DNA of 64,000 nucleotides, taken from assembly GCA_002335865.1 (NCBI GenBank), contig DDCY01000029.1, positions 322,620 through 386,619 on the forward strand. Direction: 5' to 3'. The translations under genes and the position numbers were made by a program. This document shows, piece after piece, positions 9,034-18,474 of the stretch; within the stretch, counting starts at the first letter, position 1; every line of letters begins with the position of its first letter. Source of the stretch: Saprospiraceae bacterium UBA1994. GTDB taxonomy: Bacteria > Bacteroidota > Bacteroidia > Chitinophagales > Saprospiraceae. Under the pieces are notes generated by a model that was not told the origin of the DNA, ran no database searches, and saw only the letters and a list, made by a program, of their open reading frames with translations.

Positions 9034-11166
9034 ATGGGTAAAAAAATACCTACTTCTGTTTCATTTAACCTTCCTGATGGTAAGGAAGTAACAATCGAAA
9101 CAGGAAAACTGGCTACACAGGCACATGGCTCCGTAGTAGTTAGAATCGAAGACACTATGATACTGGCAACTATAGTATCAGCTTACGAACCGAGAGAGAA
9201 TGCTGCATTCTTCCCTCTATCCGTAGATTATCAAGAGAAGTACGCTGCTGTGGGACGTATCCCAGGTAACTTCTTCCGTAGAGAGACACGACTCAACGAT
9301 TATGAGATCCTTATATCTAGATTAGTAGATAGAGCAATTAGACCTCTATTTCCAGATGGATATATGCATGATACTCAAGTGATCTTAACACTTCATTCTT
9401 CTGATCAAAGAAACCTTCCTGATGCTTATGCAGCTCTTGCAGCTTCAGCGGCGATCGTAGTTTCTGATATCAATTGGAATGGACCTATCTCTGAAGTAAG
9501 AGTAGCGAAAATCAACGGTGAGTATGTGGTCAACCCAGAAAAAGAAGCATTAGAAAGTGCAGAACTAGAAATCATCGTAGCGGCAACAATGGACAATGTG
9601 ATGATGGTAGAAGGTGAAGCTAATGAATGTCAAGAAGCCGATCTTATCGAAGCAATCAAGGTAGGACACGAAGCGATCAAAGTACAATGTAAAGCGCAAC
9701 TCGAACTAGCTCAGCTAGTAGGAGAGGCAGCAACAGTAAAAAGAGTACTTCCTGAAGCGCCATCAAGTGATGAAGCTTTCGCACTAGTCAAAGAAGTAAC
9801 TACGGATAAAATAATAGCTGTAGCACATGGTGCTATGGATAAGGTGACACGTAAAGATGCGTTGAAAGCGATCAAATCAGAACTTAAAGAAGCAGCAGCT
9901 GAAAAGGGAGACGAATGGATGGCTGAACACGGTAGCTTCATTAGCGCTTATTTTGACAAGCACAAAAAAGCAACGTTAAGAGAAGTAGTGATGTCTGAGA
10001 AAGTAAGATTAGATGGTAGAGCTACGGATCAAGTAAGACCTATCTGGACAGAAGTAGATTATCTACCTGCTGCTCACGGATCTGCAATCTTCAATAGAGG
10101 TGAAACCCAAGCATTAGCATCACTGACTCTAGGTACTAAGCTGGATAAAAAAATGGAAGATACTGCATTAGCACAAACGTATGAAAAATTTATGCTTCAC
10201 TATAACTTCCCAGCATTGTCAGTTGGTGAGATCAAGCCCATGAGAGGACCTGGACGAAGAGAAGTGGGACATGCCAATCTTGCTAGTAGATCATTGAAGA
10301 AAGTATTGCCAGACGAAAACCCATATACGATACGTATCGTATCTGATATTCTTGAGTCTAATGGTAGTTCTTCTATGGCAACTGTTTGTGCTGGTTCTTT
10401 AGCACTTATGGATGCAGGTATCGCTATCAAAGCGCCAGTTTCTGGTATTGCTATGGGTATGATTTCTGACGGAACACGTAACATCATTCTCTCAGATATC
10501 CTCGGTGACGAAGATGCATTAGGTGATATGGATTTCAAAGTGACGGGTACTGATAAAGGTATAACGGCATGTCAGATGGATATCAAAGTAGATGGTCTTC
10601 CATATGAGACGCTTACTGCGGCTCTTGATCAAGCGAAAGCGGGTAGACTACATATACTAGGTGAGATGGCTAAGACATTAACTAAAGCTAACGAAGACCT
10701 TAAGCCACACGCACCGCGTATGGTTGAGATCATTATAGATAAGAGCTTTATCGGTGCGGTCATAGGACCTGGAGGAAAAGTAATTCAAGAGATGCAAGCT
10801 TCTACAGGTACTGTAATCAATATCGAAGAAGTAGATGATAAAGGTGTAGTATCTATCGCAAGTACAGATGCAGTAGGATTACAGTCAGCGAAAGAGCAGA
10901 TCGAAAAAATTACATTCGTACCTTCTGTAGGTGACGAGTATGACGCTACGGTAGACTCTATTATGCCTTACGGAGCATTCGTTAAGTTTGGTAGTAAATC
11001 TGGACTTCTACACGTATCTGAGATTTCTTGGGAAAGAGTAGAAAACGTAGGTGATGTATTGAGTGAAGGTCAATCTATTAAGGTGAAAATCATCGGAATA
11101 GATGAAAGATCTGGTAAAATGAGACTATCTAGAAAGGTTCTTATGCCTAAGCCAGAGCGTAACTAA
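9034..11166 (+). CDS. pnp: polyribonucleotide nucleotidyltransferase (PNPase)
   Basis: 710 aa with the full domain order: first RNase PH domain (FFRRETRLNDYEILISRL), an alpha-helical linker, the catalytic second RNase PH domain (HYNFPALSVGE and the Asp-containing GDMDFKVTGTDKGITACQMD), a KH domain (IGAVIGPGGKVIQEM, about 572-586) and a C-terminal S1 domain (about 630-700). The enzyme degrades RNA 3' to 5' using phosphate and can add tails in reverse; it is a main exoribonuclease of the degradosome. It is a single gene closed by a strong terminator. Confidence 0.98.
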   Translation: MGKKIPTSVSFNLPDGKEVTIETGKLATQAHGSVVVRIEDTMILATIVSAYEPRENAAFFPLSVDYQEKYAAVGRIPGNFFRRETRLNDYEILISRLVDRAIRPLFPDGYMHDTQVILTLHSSDQRNLPDAYAALAASAAIVVSDINWNGPISEVRVAKINGEYVVNPEKEALESAELEIIVAATMDNVMMVEGEANECQEADLIEAIKVGHEAIKVQCKAQLELAQLVGEAATVKRVLPEAPSSDEAFALVKEVTTDKIIAVAHGAMDKVTRKDALKAIKSELKEAAAEKGDEWMAEHGSFISAYFDKHKKATLREVVMSEKVRLDGRATDQVRPIWTEVDYLPAAHGSAIFNRGETQALASLTLGTKLDKKMEDTALAQTYEKFMLHYNFPALSVGEIKPMRGPGRREVGHANLASRSLKKVLPDENPYTIRIVSDILESNGSSSMATVCAGSLALMDAGIAIKAPVSGIAMGMISDGTRNIILSDILGDEDALGDMDFKVTGTDKGITACQMDIKVDGLPYETLTAALDQAKAGRLHILGEMAKTLTKANEDLKPHAPRMVEIIIDKSFIGAVIGPGGKVIQEMQASTGTVINIEEVDDKGVVSIASTDAVGLQSAKEQIEKITFVPSVGDEYDATVDSIMPYGAFVKFGSKSGLLHVSEISWERVENVGDVLSEGQSIKVKIIGIDERSGKMRLSRKVLMPKPERN

Positions 11167-11209
11167 ATTATATCTGAGTGCTGTTCAAAAGCACTTCATA
11201 GATTTATAT

Positions 11210-11245
11210 AAGGGTTTCTCACATTATGTGGGAAACCCTTTGTTT
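11210..11245 (+). terminator. intrinsic terminator after pnp
   Basis: A near-perfect hairpin: AAGGGTTTC pairs with GAAACCCTT around a CACAT/ATGTG inner stem. A short T-rich tail follows. It lies 44 bases after the pnp stop. Confidence 0.85.
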
Positions 11246-11486
11246 ATATGCTAATATCCAGAAGAGGTATTCACAAAACGACTCATTTTACCATCAATAA
11301 CGAAGAAGTAAAATCGAAAGGAATAAATTGGCATTATGCTGATAAGCGATCAACAAGTTTTTATTGTTTTCAAACTTCAATTTCGTCGTTATCAAGTATT
11401 ATGATAGTATTATGAGGAATCGGAGTAATGTATAGAACTTTTTACCCTTTAGAGTTGTAATGATTGTACAAGATATTTTAACCGGT
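11246..11486 (+). other. gap between the pnp terminator and rpoD
   Basis: AT-rich sequence that must hold the rpoD promoter and leader. I find no exact TAnnTTTG box and no other structure I can support. Confidence 0.3.
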
Positions 11487-12350
11487 ATGCGCCAGCTAAA
11501 AATTACAAAACGGATTACAGTTAGAGAGAGCGTGGCTCTTGATAAATATCTCAATGATATCAGTAAAATAGACTTACTAACGGGTAATCGTGAGGCTGAG
11601 TTGGCAGTGCTGATTAGGAACGGTAGTCAAAAAGCATTAGAGGAGCTTACTAGCGCCAATCTACGTTTCGTAGTATCTGTAGCTAAGCAATACCAAAACC
11701 AAGGTTTATCGCTTCCAGATTTAATTAATGAGGGAAATGTAGGACTGCTCAAAGCGGCCAAACGTTTTGATGAAACTAAAGGGTTTAAATTTATTTCATA
11801 CGCCGTTTGGTGGATCCGACAATCTATATTGGCGGCTATAGTAGAATATAGTCGATTAGTAAGGCTACCAATAAATAAGGTAAATACTTACAACAAGCTC
11901 AATGCTGCAGTAACTAATTTTAATCAAGAGTATGAAAGAGAACCATCAGAAGCTGAGTTGGCCGATCTATTAGATTTAAAGGTGGAAGAAGTAGCAAAAA
12001 TGATGGCCGGTGGAAGACGTCACTTTTCGACTGATGCTCCAGTAGCGGAGGATAGTGAAGCTACAATATTGGACTTATTCGTAGATGACGAAGATGGTCG
12101 TCCTGATATGTCGCTCATGGATGAATCTCTTCAAAAGGAAATAGCATTGGGTCTATCGCAGCTATCTCCTAGAGAGGTAGAAGTGCTGTCGTCATGTTAT
12201 GGCCTTAATGGTAAGACAGCCGCTACCTTGGAGGAAATAGGAGATATGTACGGCCTTACTAGAGAGCGTGTAAGACAGATTAGAGAACGTGCTATCAGAA
12301 GGCTTCGTAAGTCGGTCAATAAGAATGCGTTAAAAAGTTACCTCGGGTAA
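11487..12350 (+). CDS. rpoD: primary RNA polymerase sigma factor RpoD (sigma-70)
   Basis: Starting at the ATG at 11487 (MRQLKITKR) gives 287 aa, the usual length of the compact primary sigma factor of Bacteroidota, which lacks the long region 1.1. An in-frame ATG at 11460 adds nine residues that do not look like the family. Region 2 is intact (ANLRFVVSVAKQYQNQG, GLLKAAKRFDETKGFKF, SYAVWWIRQSI), as are region 3 and the region 4 helix-turn-helix (LEEIGDMYGLTRERVRQIRE). It directs transcription from the TAnnTTTG-type promoters seen in this window. Monocistronic. Confidence 0.96.
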   Translation: MRQLKITKRITVRESVALDKYLNDISKIDLLTGNREAELAVLIRNGSQKALEELTSANLRFVVSVAKQYQNQGLSLPDLINEGNVGLLKAAKRFDETKGFKFISYAVWWIRQSILAAIVEYSRLVRLPINKVNTYNKLNAAVTNFNQEYEREPSEAELADLLDLKVEEVAKMMAGGRRHFSTDAPVAEDSEATILDLFVDDEDGRPDMSLMDESLQKEIALGLSQLSPREVEVLSSCYGLNGKTAATLEEIGDMYGLTRERVRQIRERAIRRLRKSVNKNALKSYLG

Positions 12351-12644
12351 TATTTTTAGGGAATGCCACAAAAATAGATTTTAGTTTTTCCACAAGATGT
12401 AAGCAAGTTAGTAAGCTGTATCTAAGGTATTGATTAAAAGCTCAGTTGGAATGAGTTAGTGTTTTGGAATTTGTAGTTTTCTTTTTAGATATTTTGATAG
12501 CTTTAAGTCAACGAATATCTTCAAACTATTAACCCCTAATTGTTCATCACACACATAACATTTTATTTTAATACATTTATTATTAAATCCTTTGCAGTGA
12601 TTAGCTGTTTATGTTATATATTTAATTTCAAAATTGTCAGTATA

Positions 12645-13076
12645 ATGAGCGTTTTAGATTTAGCTAGAGTAGTAGTATACCGTTTTCACGAGAAAGGGCT
12701 AGAATTCTTTTTGATTAATGCCGATCTAGACGAAGATCCACAAGCATGGAAGATTCCTGATGGTGAGATGCAAATTGATACGGCGAAGTATACTAGAAAT
12801 GGTATAATGCTCGATCATACTAATAGTGGTGCTCAGCAAGCAGCACGTACGATTGCAATCGAAGGAGATTGGCATGATATACCATCTATCAGAGGTATCA
12901 TCAAGCACGATGTAAAGCGAGTGAAGCGTAAAATTAAGCAAGTGGTGCCTACATCTGATAAAGGTGCATTCGTTAGCTTCAAGGATACGGTAAAAAAGGT
13001 AATGCCTGAAGAGTATGCTGTACTCAAAGAGATCAAAGACATTATAATAGATCGTAATTCTATTATCAATATGTAG
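12645..13076 (+). CDS. conserved hypothetical protein, Nudix-like N-terminus
   Basis: From ATG 12645 the protein is 143 aa and cytoplasmic. The first strand region (ARVVVYRFHEKGLEFFLI, then WKIPDGEM) resembles the start of a Nudix hydrolase fold. The catalytic Nudix box (GxxxxxExxxxxxxREUxEExGU) is absent; where it should be there is a Gln/Ala-rich segment GAQQAARTIAIEGDW. The C-terminal half is Lys-rich and helical. I do not recognise a named family. The in-frame extension up to 12540 is very hydrophobic and AT-driven, and I leave it out. It stands alone between rpoD and purC. A catalytically dead Nudix relative is a guess. Confidence 0.6.
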   Translation: MSVLDLARVVVYRFHEKGLEFFLINADLDEDPQAWKIPDGEMQIDTAKYTRNGIMLDHTNSGAQQAARTIAIEGDWHDIPSIRGIIKHDVKRVKRKIKQVVPTSDKGAFVSFKDTVKKVMPEEYAVLKEIKDIIIDRNSIINM

Positions 13077-13157
13077 GATTCCGATTGTGGTATACTAGAT
13101 TCATTATTTCAAAGTTTATTTCTTGCAGTATTATTAGAAGTCTTATAATTTGAGATG

Positions 13158-13165
13158 TATTTTTG
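13158..13165 (+). promoter_or_regulatory. -7 promoter element (TATTTTTG) upstream of purC
   Basis: An exact TAnnTTTG match 41 bases before the GTG start. No TTG at the right -33 distance. Confidence 0.4.
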
Positions 13166-13206
13166 TGTACAAGTTATATTCATTTTATTCTAACTAATAT
13201 TCCATT

Positions 13207-14142
13207 GTGAGAAAAGTATTAAAAGACACAGACTTTCAATTCGATGGTCAAGTATCAGTTTATAACGGCAAAGTAAGAGATGTATACAAGGTGCATGATA
13301 AGCTTGTAATGGTAGCTACAGATCGAATCTCTGCATTTGATCATATACTGCCTAGAGCTATTCCATACAAAGGGCAGGTGCTCAATCAGATTGCTACTCA
13401 CTTTTTAGAGGCGACTAGAGATATCGTGCCTAATTGGTTAGAAGCCATTCCAGACCCGAGTGTGGCCATAGGTAAAGCTTGTGAACCCATCAAATTGGAG
13501 ATGGTAATCAGAGGATATCTTGCAGGTTACGCATGGAGAACATACAAAGCTGGAGGTAGAGAGTTGTGCGGAGTAAAGCTTCCAGATGGTCTGAAACAAA
13601 ACGATAGACTGCCAGAACCGATTATCACGCCTGCTACTAAAGCAGATGAAGGACACGATGAAGATATTGCAGCAATCGATATCTTAAGACAAGGTATAGT
13701 ATCCCACGATCAATATATTACCTTATCTAATTATACTAGAGCACTATTCCAGAGAGGGACAGAGATGGCGGCAAAGCGAGGATTGATCTTGGTTGATACT
13801 AAGTATGAATTTGGAATGTACAATGGTGAAATCATATTGATTGATGAAATACATACACCAGATAGCTCGAGATATTTCCATGCTGATGGATTTCAAGATA
13901 GACAAGACGCAGACCAAGAGCAAGTGCAACTATCCAAAGAGTTTGTAAGAGAATGGCTAATGTCTAACGGGTTTCAGGGCTTAGAGGGGCAGTTAATGCC
14001 TGATATGCCAGATGAATTTGTAGATGAGATTACAGATCGATACATTTCTTTATTTGAAGTAATCACAGGTAATATATTTGATAGAACGGATAACTCGGAT
14101 GCGTACAATAGAATCTTAGCAAATGTCAATGGATACTTCTAA
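13207..14142 (+). CDS. purC: phosphoribosylaminoimidazole-succinocarboxamide synthase
   Basis: 311 aa with a GTG start. It joins CAIR and aspartate using ATP to make SAICAR in purine synthesis. Signature segments are YNGKVRDVYKV, TDRISAFDHILPRAIPYKG, MVIRGYLAGYAWRTYKAGGRELCG, and the ATP/metal-binding LVDTKYEFGMYNGEIILIDEIHTPDSSRY. The length fits the longer PurC subtype. No upstream in-frame ATG exists close by, and the GTG lies the expected dozen residues before the first conserved Tyr. The 3' end overlaps the acetyltransferase gene by 20 bases, suggesting coupled translation. Confidence 0.96.
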   Translation: MRKVLKDTDFQFDGQVSVYNGKVRDVYKVHDKLVMVATDRISAFDHILPRAIPYKGQVLNQIATHFLEATRDIVPNWLEAIPDPSVAIGKACEPIKLEMVIRGYLAGYAWRTYKAGGRELCGVKLPDGLKQNDRLPEPIITPATKADEGHDEDIAAIDILRQGIVSHDQYITLSNYTRALFQRGTEMAAKRGLILVDTKYEFGMYNGEIILIDEIHTPDSSRYFHADGFQDRQDADQEQVQLSKEFVREWLMSNGFQGLEGQLMPDMPDEFVDEITDRYISLFEVITGNIFDRTDNSDAYNRILANVNGYF

Positions 14143-14629
14143 ATCTAATTTTAGCATTAGAAGAATTGCTTCATCTGATAATGATAAAGTCAGAGGTATA
14201 GTACTCTCGGTGATGGCTGATTTCGGTTGCATCGGAGAAGGGTATAGCAGTAGCGACTTAGAAGTGCAGTCTATGTACGAGGCATTTACAAATGATCAAT
14301 CTGCTTTTTTTGTGATATCTGATCAAGAGAATGTGCTATATGGCTGCGGTGGTATCGGTCCATTATCTGGTGGAATTGCTACAATTTGTGAACTGAAAAA
14401 AATGTATTTTTTAAAAGAACTTCGAGGTAAGGGATTGGGCCAGCTGATGATTGATACTTGTATCGAAGCAGCGCGAGATTGTGGATATAACCAATGCTAT
14501 TTAGAGACTCTAGAAGTCATGGAAGCCGCGAATCATCTCTATCATAAAAATGGATTCAAGAAATTGATTAAAAATATGGGAGCAACAGGCCACAGTGGAT
14601 GCGACGCGTACTTTGTGAAGGATTTGTAA
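14123..14629 (+). CDS. GNAT-family N-acetyltransferase
   Basis: 168 aa, a single GNAT domain. The acetyl-CoA-binding motif A is readable as LRGKGLGQLMIDTCIEAA (about residues 99-116), preceded by a strand with ICELKKMYF and followed by the motif B segment EAANHLYHKNGFKKL. The substrate cannot be told. Two ATGs at 14123 and 14129 are possible starts, both inside the end of purC, so it is likely translated from the same message. Nothing suggests a link to purine synthesis beyond position. Confidence 0.88.
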   Translation: MSMDTSKSNFSIRRIASSDNDKVRGIVLSVMADFGCIGEGYSSSDLEVQSMYEAFTNDQSAFFVISDQENVLYGCGGIGPLSGGIATICELKKMYFLKELRGKGLGQLMIDTCIEAARDCGYNQCYLETLEVMEAANHLYHKNGFKKLIKNMGATGHSGCDAYFVKDL

Positions 14630-15029
14630 TGTTATGTATTAGACTTTTTCTATTTATGTGTGAAAATCTGAATTGTCGTTATCGTTCTTGTTCACATTAT
14701 TAATATTTATTTATTAGCTCCAAAGACGGATCAAAAATCGTCTTGAGTATCCAATACCTTGTTGACCACTACGATTTGTCTGAGATGATAATGGAAGTGC
14801 TCGATTATGTTCTTAAATTTAAGCAAGGCCATTATATATTGTTATATTTTTTAAAATCAAAGAGATAGCAAGTTTAGCAGATGTATTTGCAGATGTAGTA
14901 AATATTAATTTTTGAGGAATTGAGTAGTTGTTGTTTTGCTTAAAAGTCTTTTGTTCCTTAATTAATCACTGATACATATTACCATTTATTCCATATCTTC
15001 GTGCTCTTATTAATTATACTCGATAATAC
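14630..15029 (+). other. 400-base gap before gldA with a possible gene remnant
   Basis: No complete gene. A plus-strand frame from 14704 to 14868 stays open for 54 codons without a start codon and reads like protein (GSKIVLSIQYLVDHYDLSE). It could be a remnant or chance. TATCTTCG at 14994-15001 is a plausible -7 element for gldA, 29 bases before its ATG. Confidence 0.3.
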
Positions 15030-15953
15030 ATGTCAGTAATAGTATCTAATCTAACTAAAACCTTTGGTGATCAACGCGTTGTGGACGATCTCAGTTTTGA
15101 GGTCAAGCCAGGTGAGATATTAGGTTTTCTAGGTCCCAACGGCGCAGGGAAGTCTACCACAATGAAGATGATTACGACCTATCTGCAGCCTACGTCTGGT
15201 ACAGCCACTGTATGTGGACATGATGTCATCAAAGATCAGATGGATGTAAGGCATCATATAGGCTATTTGCCAGAGCATAATCCGCTGTATAAGGATATGT
15301 ATATTAAGGAATACTTACAGTTTGTCGCTAGGATACATAAGGTAGATAATGCTCAGAATAGGATTGTTGAACTCATTGAGACTACGGGTCTTCAAAAAGA
15401 GCAACATAAGCTCATATCGTCTATTTCCAAGGGATATAGGCAGAGAGTAGGACTAGCTCAAGCACTTCTTCATGATCCAGATGTCATTATACTCGATGAG
15501 CCTACTTCAGGTCTCGATATGAATCAGCTGATAGAGATTAGAGCATTGATCAAGAAACTTGGGGAAACTAAGACAGTGATATTCTCTACTCATATTATGC
15601 AGGAAGTACAGGCCCTATGCGATCGTGTGATCATTATCAATGAAGGTAAGCTCGTGGCTGACGATCCAATAGATATGTTACAGAAAAGGCTTAAGGGCGA
15701 AGATGTAATTTACCTCGAATTGGATAAAAAGTACGATGCGAGTGCCTTAGAGTCGATCAATGGAGTAAACTCAGTGACTCGAGTATCTCCAACTGAATAT
15801 GTAATCGGAGCTAATAATGTAACAGATATTCGTCCAAATATATTTCATTTGGCGACTCAACAAAATTGGGTGATATTAGAGATGCGCAGAGAACAAAAGA
15901 ACGTAGAATACATATTCCAGCAATTGACCAAAAAGCAAAATGCCGATGTATAG
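15030..15953 (+). CDS. gldA: gliding-motility ABC transporter ATP-binding protein GldA
   Basis: 307 aa. The ATPase domain shows Walker A GPNGAGKST (about 35-43), the Q-loop region IGYLPEHNPLY, a signature motif in the GldA form ISKGYRQRVGLAQAL instead of LSGGQ, Walker B VIILDEPTSGLD and the H-loop STHIMQEV. The last 90 residues form the extra C-terminal domain of GldA-like ATPases. GldA forms an ABC transporter with GldF and GldG needed for gliding in Flavobacterium; the cargo is unknown. Its end overlaps gldF by 14 bases. Confidence 0.93.
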   Translation: MSVIVSNLTKTFGDQRVVDDLSFEVKPGEILGFLGPNGAGKSTTMKMITTYLQPTSGTATVCGHDVIKDQMDVRHHIGYLPEHNPLYKDMYIKEYLQFVARIHKVDNAQNRIVELIETTGLQKEQHKLISSISKGYRQRVGLAQALLHDPDVIILDEPTSGLDMNQLIEIRALIKKLGETKTVIFSTHIMQEVQALCDRVIIINEGKLVADDPIDMLQKRLKGEDVIYLELDKKYDASALESINGVNSVTRVSPTEYVIGANNVTDIRPNIFHLATQQNWVILEMRREQKNVEYIFQQLTKKQNADV

Positions 15954-16677
15954 TGTCTATAGAAAAGAAATAAATAGCTTTTTAAGCTCATTGATCGCAT
16001 ATATAGTGATTATCGTATTCTTGATGATGGTGGGCTTATTCATGTGGGTTATTCCTGATACGAGTGTTTTGTCTTACAATTATGCTACGCTTGACCAATT
16101 ATTCACATTGGCACCTCTAGTATTTCTGTTTTTGATTCCAGCGACTACGATGCGATCATTTGCTGAAGAGAGACAAACGGGTACGATAGAGTTTTTATCT
16201 ACCAAGCCCATATCCGAGTTAGAGATTGTTGGCGCTAAGTTTCTGGCCAATCTTACTTTAGTGCTATTTGCATTACTGCCCACTGCGATATACTACTACT
16301 CGGTATACAAACTCGGTTATCCAGAAGGCAATCTAGATAGTGGTGGTATTATGGGCTCATATATTGGCTTATTCTTTTTGGCAGCAGTTTTTGTCGCTAT
16401 AGGAATATTTGTCTCTAGTATCACTAATAATCAGATTGTATCATTCATATTAGCTGCATTCCTCTGTTTCATTTGCTATTTCGCATTTGGATTTTTGAGT
16501 AATCTGCCGATATTTGTCGGATCATTGGATTATACAATCCAAAAAATGGGTATTTCATATCATTATGCAGCATTGAGTAAAGGAGTAATAGACAGTCGAT
16601 CTGTAGTCTACTTCTTGACGGTGATCTTCTTTTTTATCGTACTTACGATGTACAGTCTAAAGCAGAGAAGAGGATGA
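15940..16677 (+). CDS. gldF: gliding-motility ABC transporter permease GldF
   Basis: 245 aa with six hydrophobic segments, typical of an ABC-2 permease. The loop after helix 2 carries ATTMRSFAEERQTGTIEFLSTKPIS, the conserved ABC-2 motif that contacts the ATPase. It starts inside the end of gldA and its own end overlaps gldG by four bases, so the three are clearly one translationally coupled operon. Confidence 0.93.
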   Translation: MPMYSVYRKEINSFLSSLIAYIVIIVFLMMVGLFMWVIPDTSVLSYNYATLDQLFTLAPLVFLFLIPATTMRSFAEERQTGTIEFLSTKPISELEIVGAKFLANLTLVLFALLPTAIYYYSVYKLGYPEGNLDSGGIMGSYIGLFFLAAVFVAIGIFVSSITNNQIVSFILAAFLCFICYFAFGFLSNLPIFVGSLDYTIQKMGISYHYAALSKGVIDSRSVVYFLTVIFFFIVLTMYSLKQRRG

Positions 16678-18377
16678 AAAACGTTGGGAATTATATCAAA
16701 TTAATCATAATAGCGGCTATACTTATTGTCATAAATATTATAGCTGGTTATGTACATAGCTATATAGATCTTACTGAAGAGAAACGATTTACATTAGCTG
16801 AATCCACTACAAATTTACTATATGAGGTAGAGGATCGTATCATTATAAAAGTGCTACTTGAAGGTAAGTTTCCTGCGAGTTTCAAGAGATTGCAGCAAGC
16901 GACCAGAGAAATGGTAGGTGAATTTAGAGATGAAAACTCTGATATAGACTACGTCTTTGAAGATCCTACTGAAGGTGATATGGATAATGTCAATAATAGA
17001 ATAAGATCTTTAGCGGAGTTGGGTGTTGTGGGGCGATCATTGACATACTTTGAAGGAAAGGAGAAAGTACAGAAACTGGTATTTCCGTATGCCTTAGTAC
17101 AGTATGGAGATAGAGAAGTAATCGTCAATTTACTAGAAACGGCTAGCGGACCAGAAGACGAAGAGTCAATGCTCAATAAGTCGGTATCTCTATTGGAATA
17201 CAAACTAGCTAATGCGATACAAAAGATTACAGCTAGGAATCAGGGTAATATAGTATTTACTTCTGGACAAGGAGAACTAGAACCTAAATACAGGACGAGT
17301 CTCAAGAATGAGTTGAGCAGATTCTATAACATCGGTGATTTACCGCTCGATAGTATTACCTCTATTGGTCAAGAGGCTGATTTGGTAATCGTAGCTAGAC
17401 CGACCAAAGAGTTTAGCCTTAAGAATCAATTTAAACTCGATCAATATGTTATGAATGGTGGAAAGATCATCTGGCTGATTGATAAGATGGACGCTCATTT
17501 GGATAGTATCCAGAAGTATAAATTTTATGTACCCAAGGAGTATCCATTAGGCTTGGATGATATGTGGTTTAAGTATGGAGCTAGAATACAGCCTAACTTT
17601 GTACTCGATTTACAGAGTACGGCCATACCTCAGGTCATAGGCCAGTCTGGAGGTAGACCTCAGACGCAATTATTTCCTTGGTTTTATCATCCGCTCGCAG
17701 CTCCAGCATCCACACATCCTATTGTCAAAAATTTGGATCGTGTGAATATGTATTGGCCTAGTACTATCGATACAATCCAAACCAAGACACATGTTCAAAA
17801 GACAGTGTTACTAGCGAGTTCGCAATACAGTAGATATCAGATGAATCCTGTCAGACTCAATTTCGAAATATTGAAGATTGAGCCTGATCCGTCAAAGTTC
17901 AACAAAGGAAGACAACCAGTGGCATTGATGCTTGAAGGTCAGTTTCCTTCATTATTTGAAAATAGGGTAGACGAGTCATTTAAGAAAACCTTGGAGTCTA
18001 TCAATCAACCATTTAGGGCAGTAAGTGTGCCTACTAAGCAGTTGATCGTATCAGATTCTGATTTTGCTGCTAACTGGTTCAACGAACGTACACAAGAGTC
18101 TTATCCGATGGGATATAATCCTTATTTACCTCAAGGACAAAACATCTTTCAGGGGAATCAAGATTTTATAATAAATACTATAGAGTACATGATTTCTGAA
18201 GGTGGAGTTCTCGAGGCTCGTAATAGAGAAGTTAAACTTAGACTATTGAATGGACCAAAAGTCCGTGAGGAGCAGACGATGTGGCAGCTAATTAATATCG
18301 GATTACCGTTACTGTTTATAATTCTCTTTGGCTTAGTATATAACTATCTACGGAAAATAAAATACAGTAAAAATTAA
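16674..18377 (+). CDS. gldG: gliding-motility-associated ABC transporter substrate-binding protein GldG
   Basis: 567 aa anchored at both ends: an N-terminal membrane helix (about 10-27) and a C-terminal one (about 540-560), with a large extracytoplasmic part between. Segments such as RFTLAESTTNLL just after the first helix and NKSVSLLEYKLANAIQKIT match GldG and the related auxiliary domain found with ABC-2 permeases. It completes the GldA-GldF-GldG transporter. It is followed after 97 bases by a DUF4340 gene, a frequent neighbour of such transporters. Confidence 0.92.
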   Translation: MKNVGNYIKLIIIAAILIVINIIAGYVHSYIDLTEEKRFTLAESTTNLLYEVEDRIIIKVLLEGKFPASFKRLQQATREMVGEFRDENSDIDYVFEDPTEGDMDNVNNRIRSLAELGVVGRSLTYFEGKEKVQKLVFPYALVQYGDREVIVNLLETASGPEDEESMLNKSVSLLEYKLANAIQKITARNQGNIVFTSGQGELEPKYRTSLKNELSRFYNIGDLPLDSITSIGQEADLVIVARPTKEFSLKNQFKLDQYVMNGGKIIWLIDKMDAHLDSIQKYKFYVPKEYPLGLDDMWFKYGARIQPNFVLDLQSTAIPQVIGQSGGRPQTQLFPWFYHPLAAPASTHPIVKNLDRVNMYWPSTIDTIQTKTHVQKTVLLASSQYSRYQMNPVRLNFEILKIEPDPSKFNKGRQPVALMLEGQFPSLFENRVDESFKKTLESINQPFRAVSVPTKQLIVSDSDFAANWFNERTQESYPMGYNPYLPQGQNIFQGNQDFIINTIEYMISEGGVLEARNREVKLRLLNGPKVREEQTMWQLINIGLPLLFIILFGLVYNYLRKIKYSKN

Positions 18378-18474
18378 TTTGATAGTTAAAATGGCTTCTT
18401 ATTAAATATAAGGAGGATTATCATATTCATTCACGACAATGCCTTTGTAGATTATTAAAGTAATATTAAGAAAC

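Noticed and set aside
12540..12644. N-terminal extension of the gene at 12645
   Set aside because: It is a run of Phe/Ile/Tyr codons from AT-rich leader DNA. The conserved-looking protein begins at ATG 12645.
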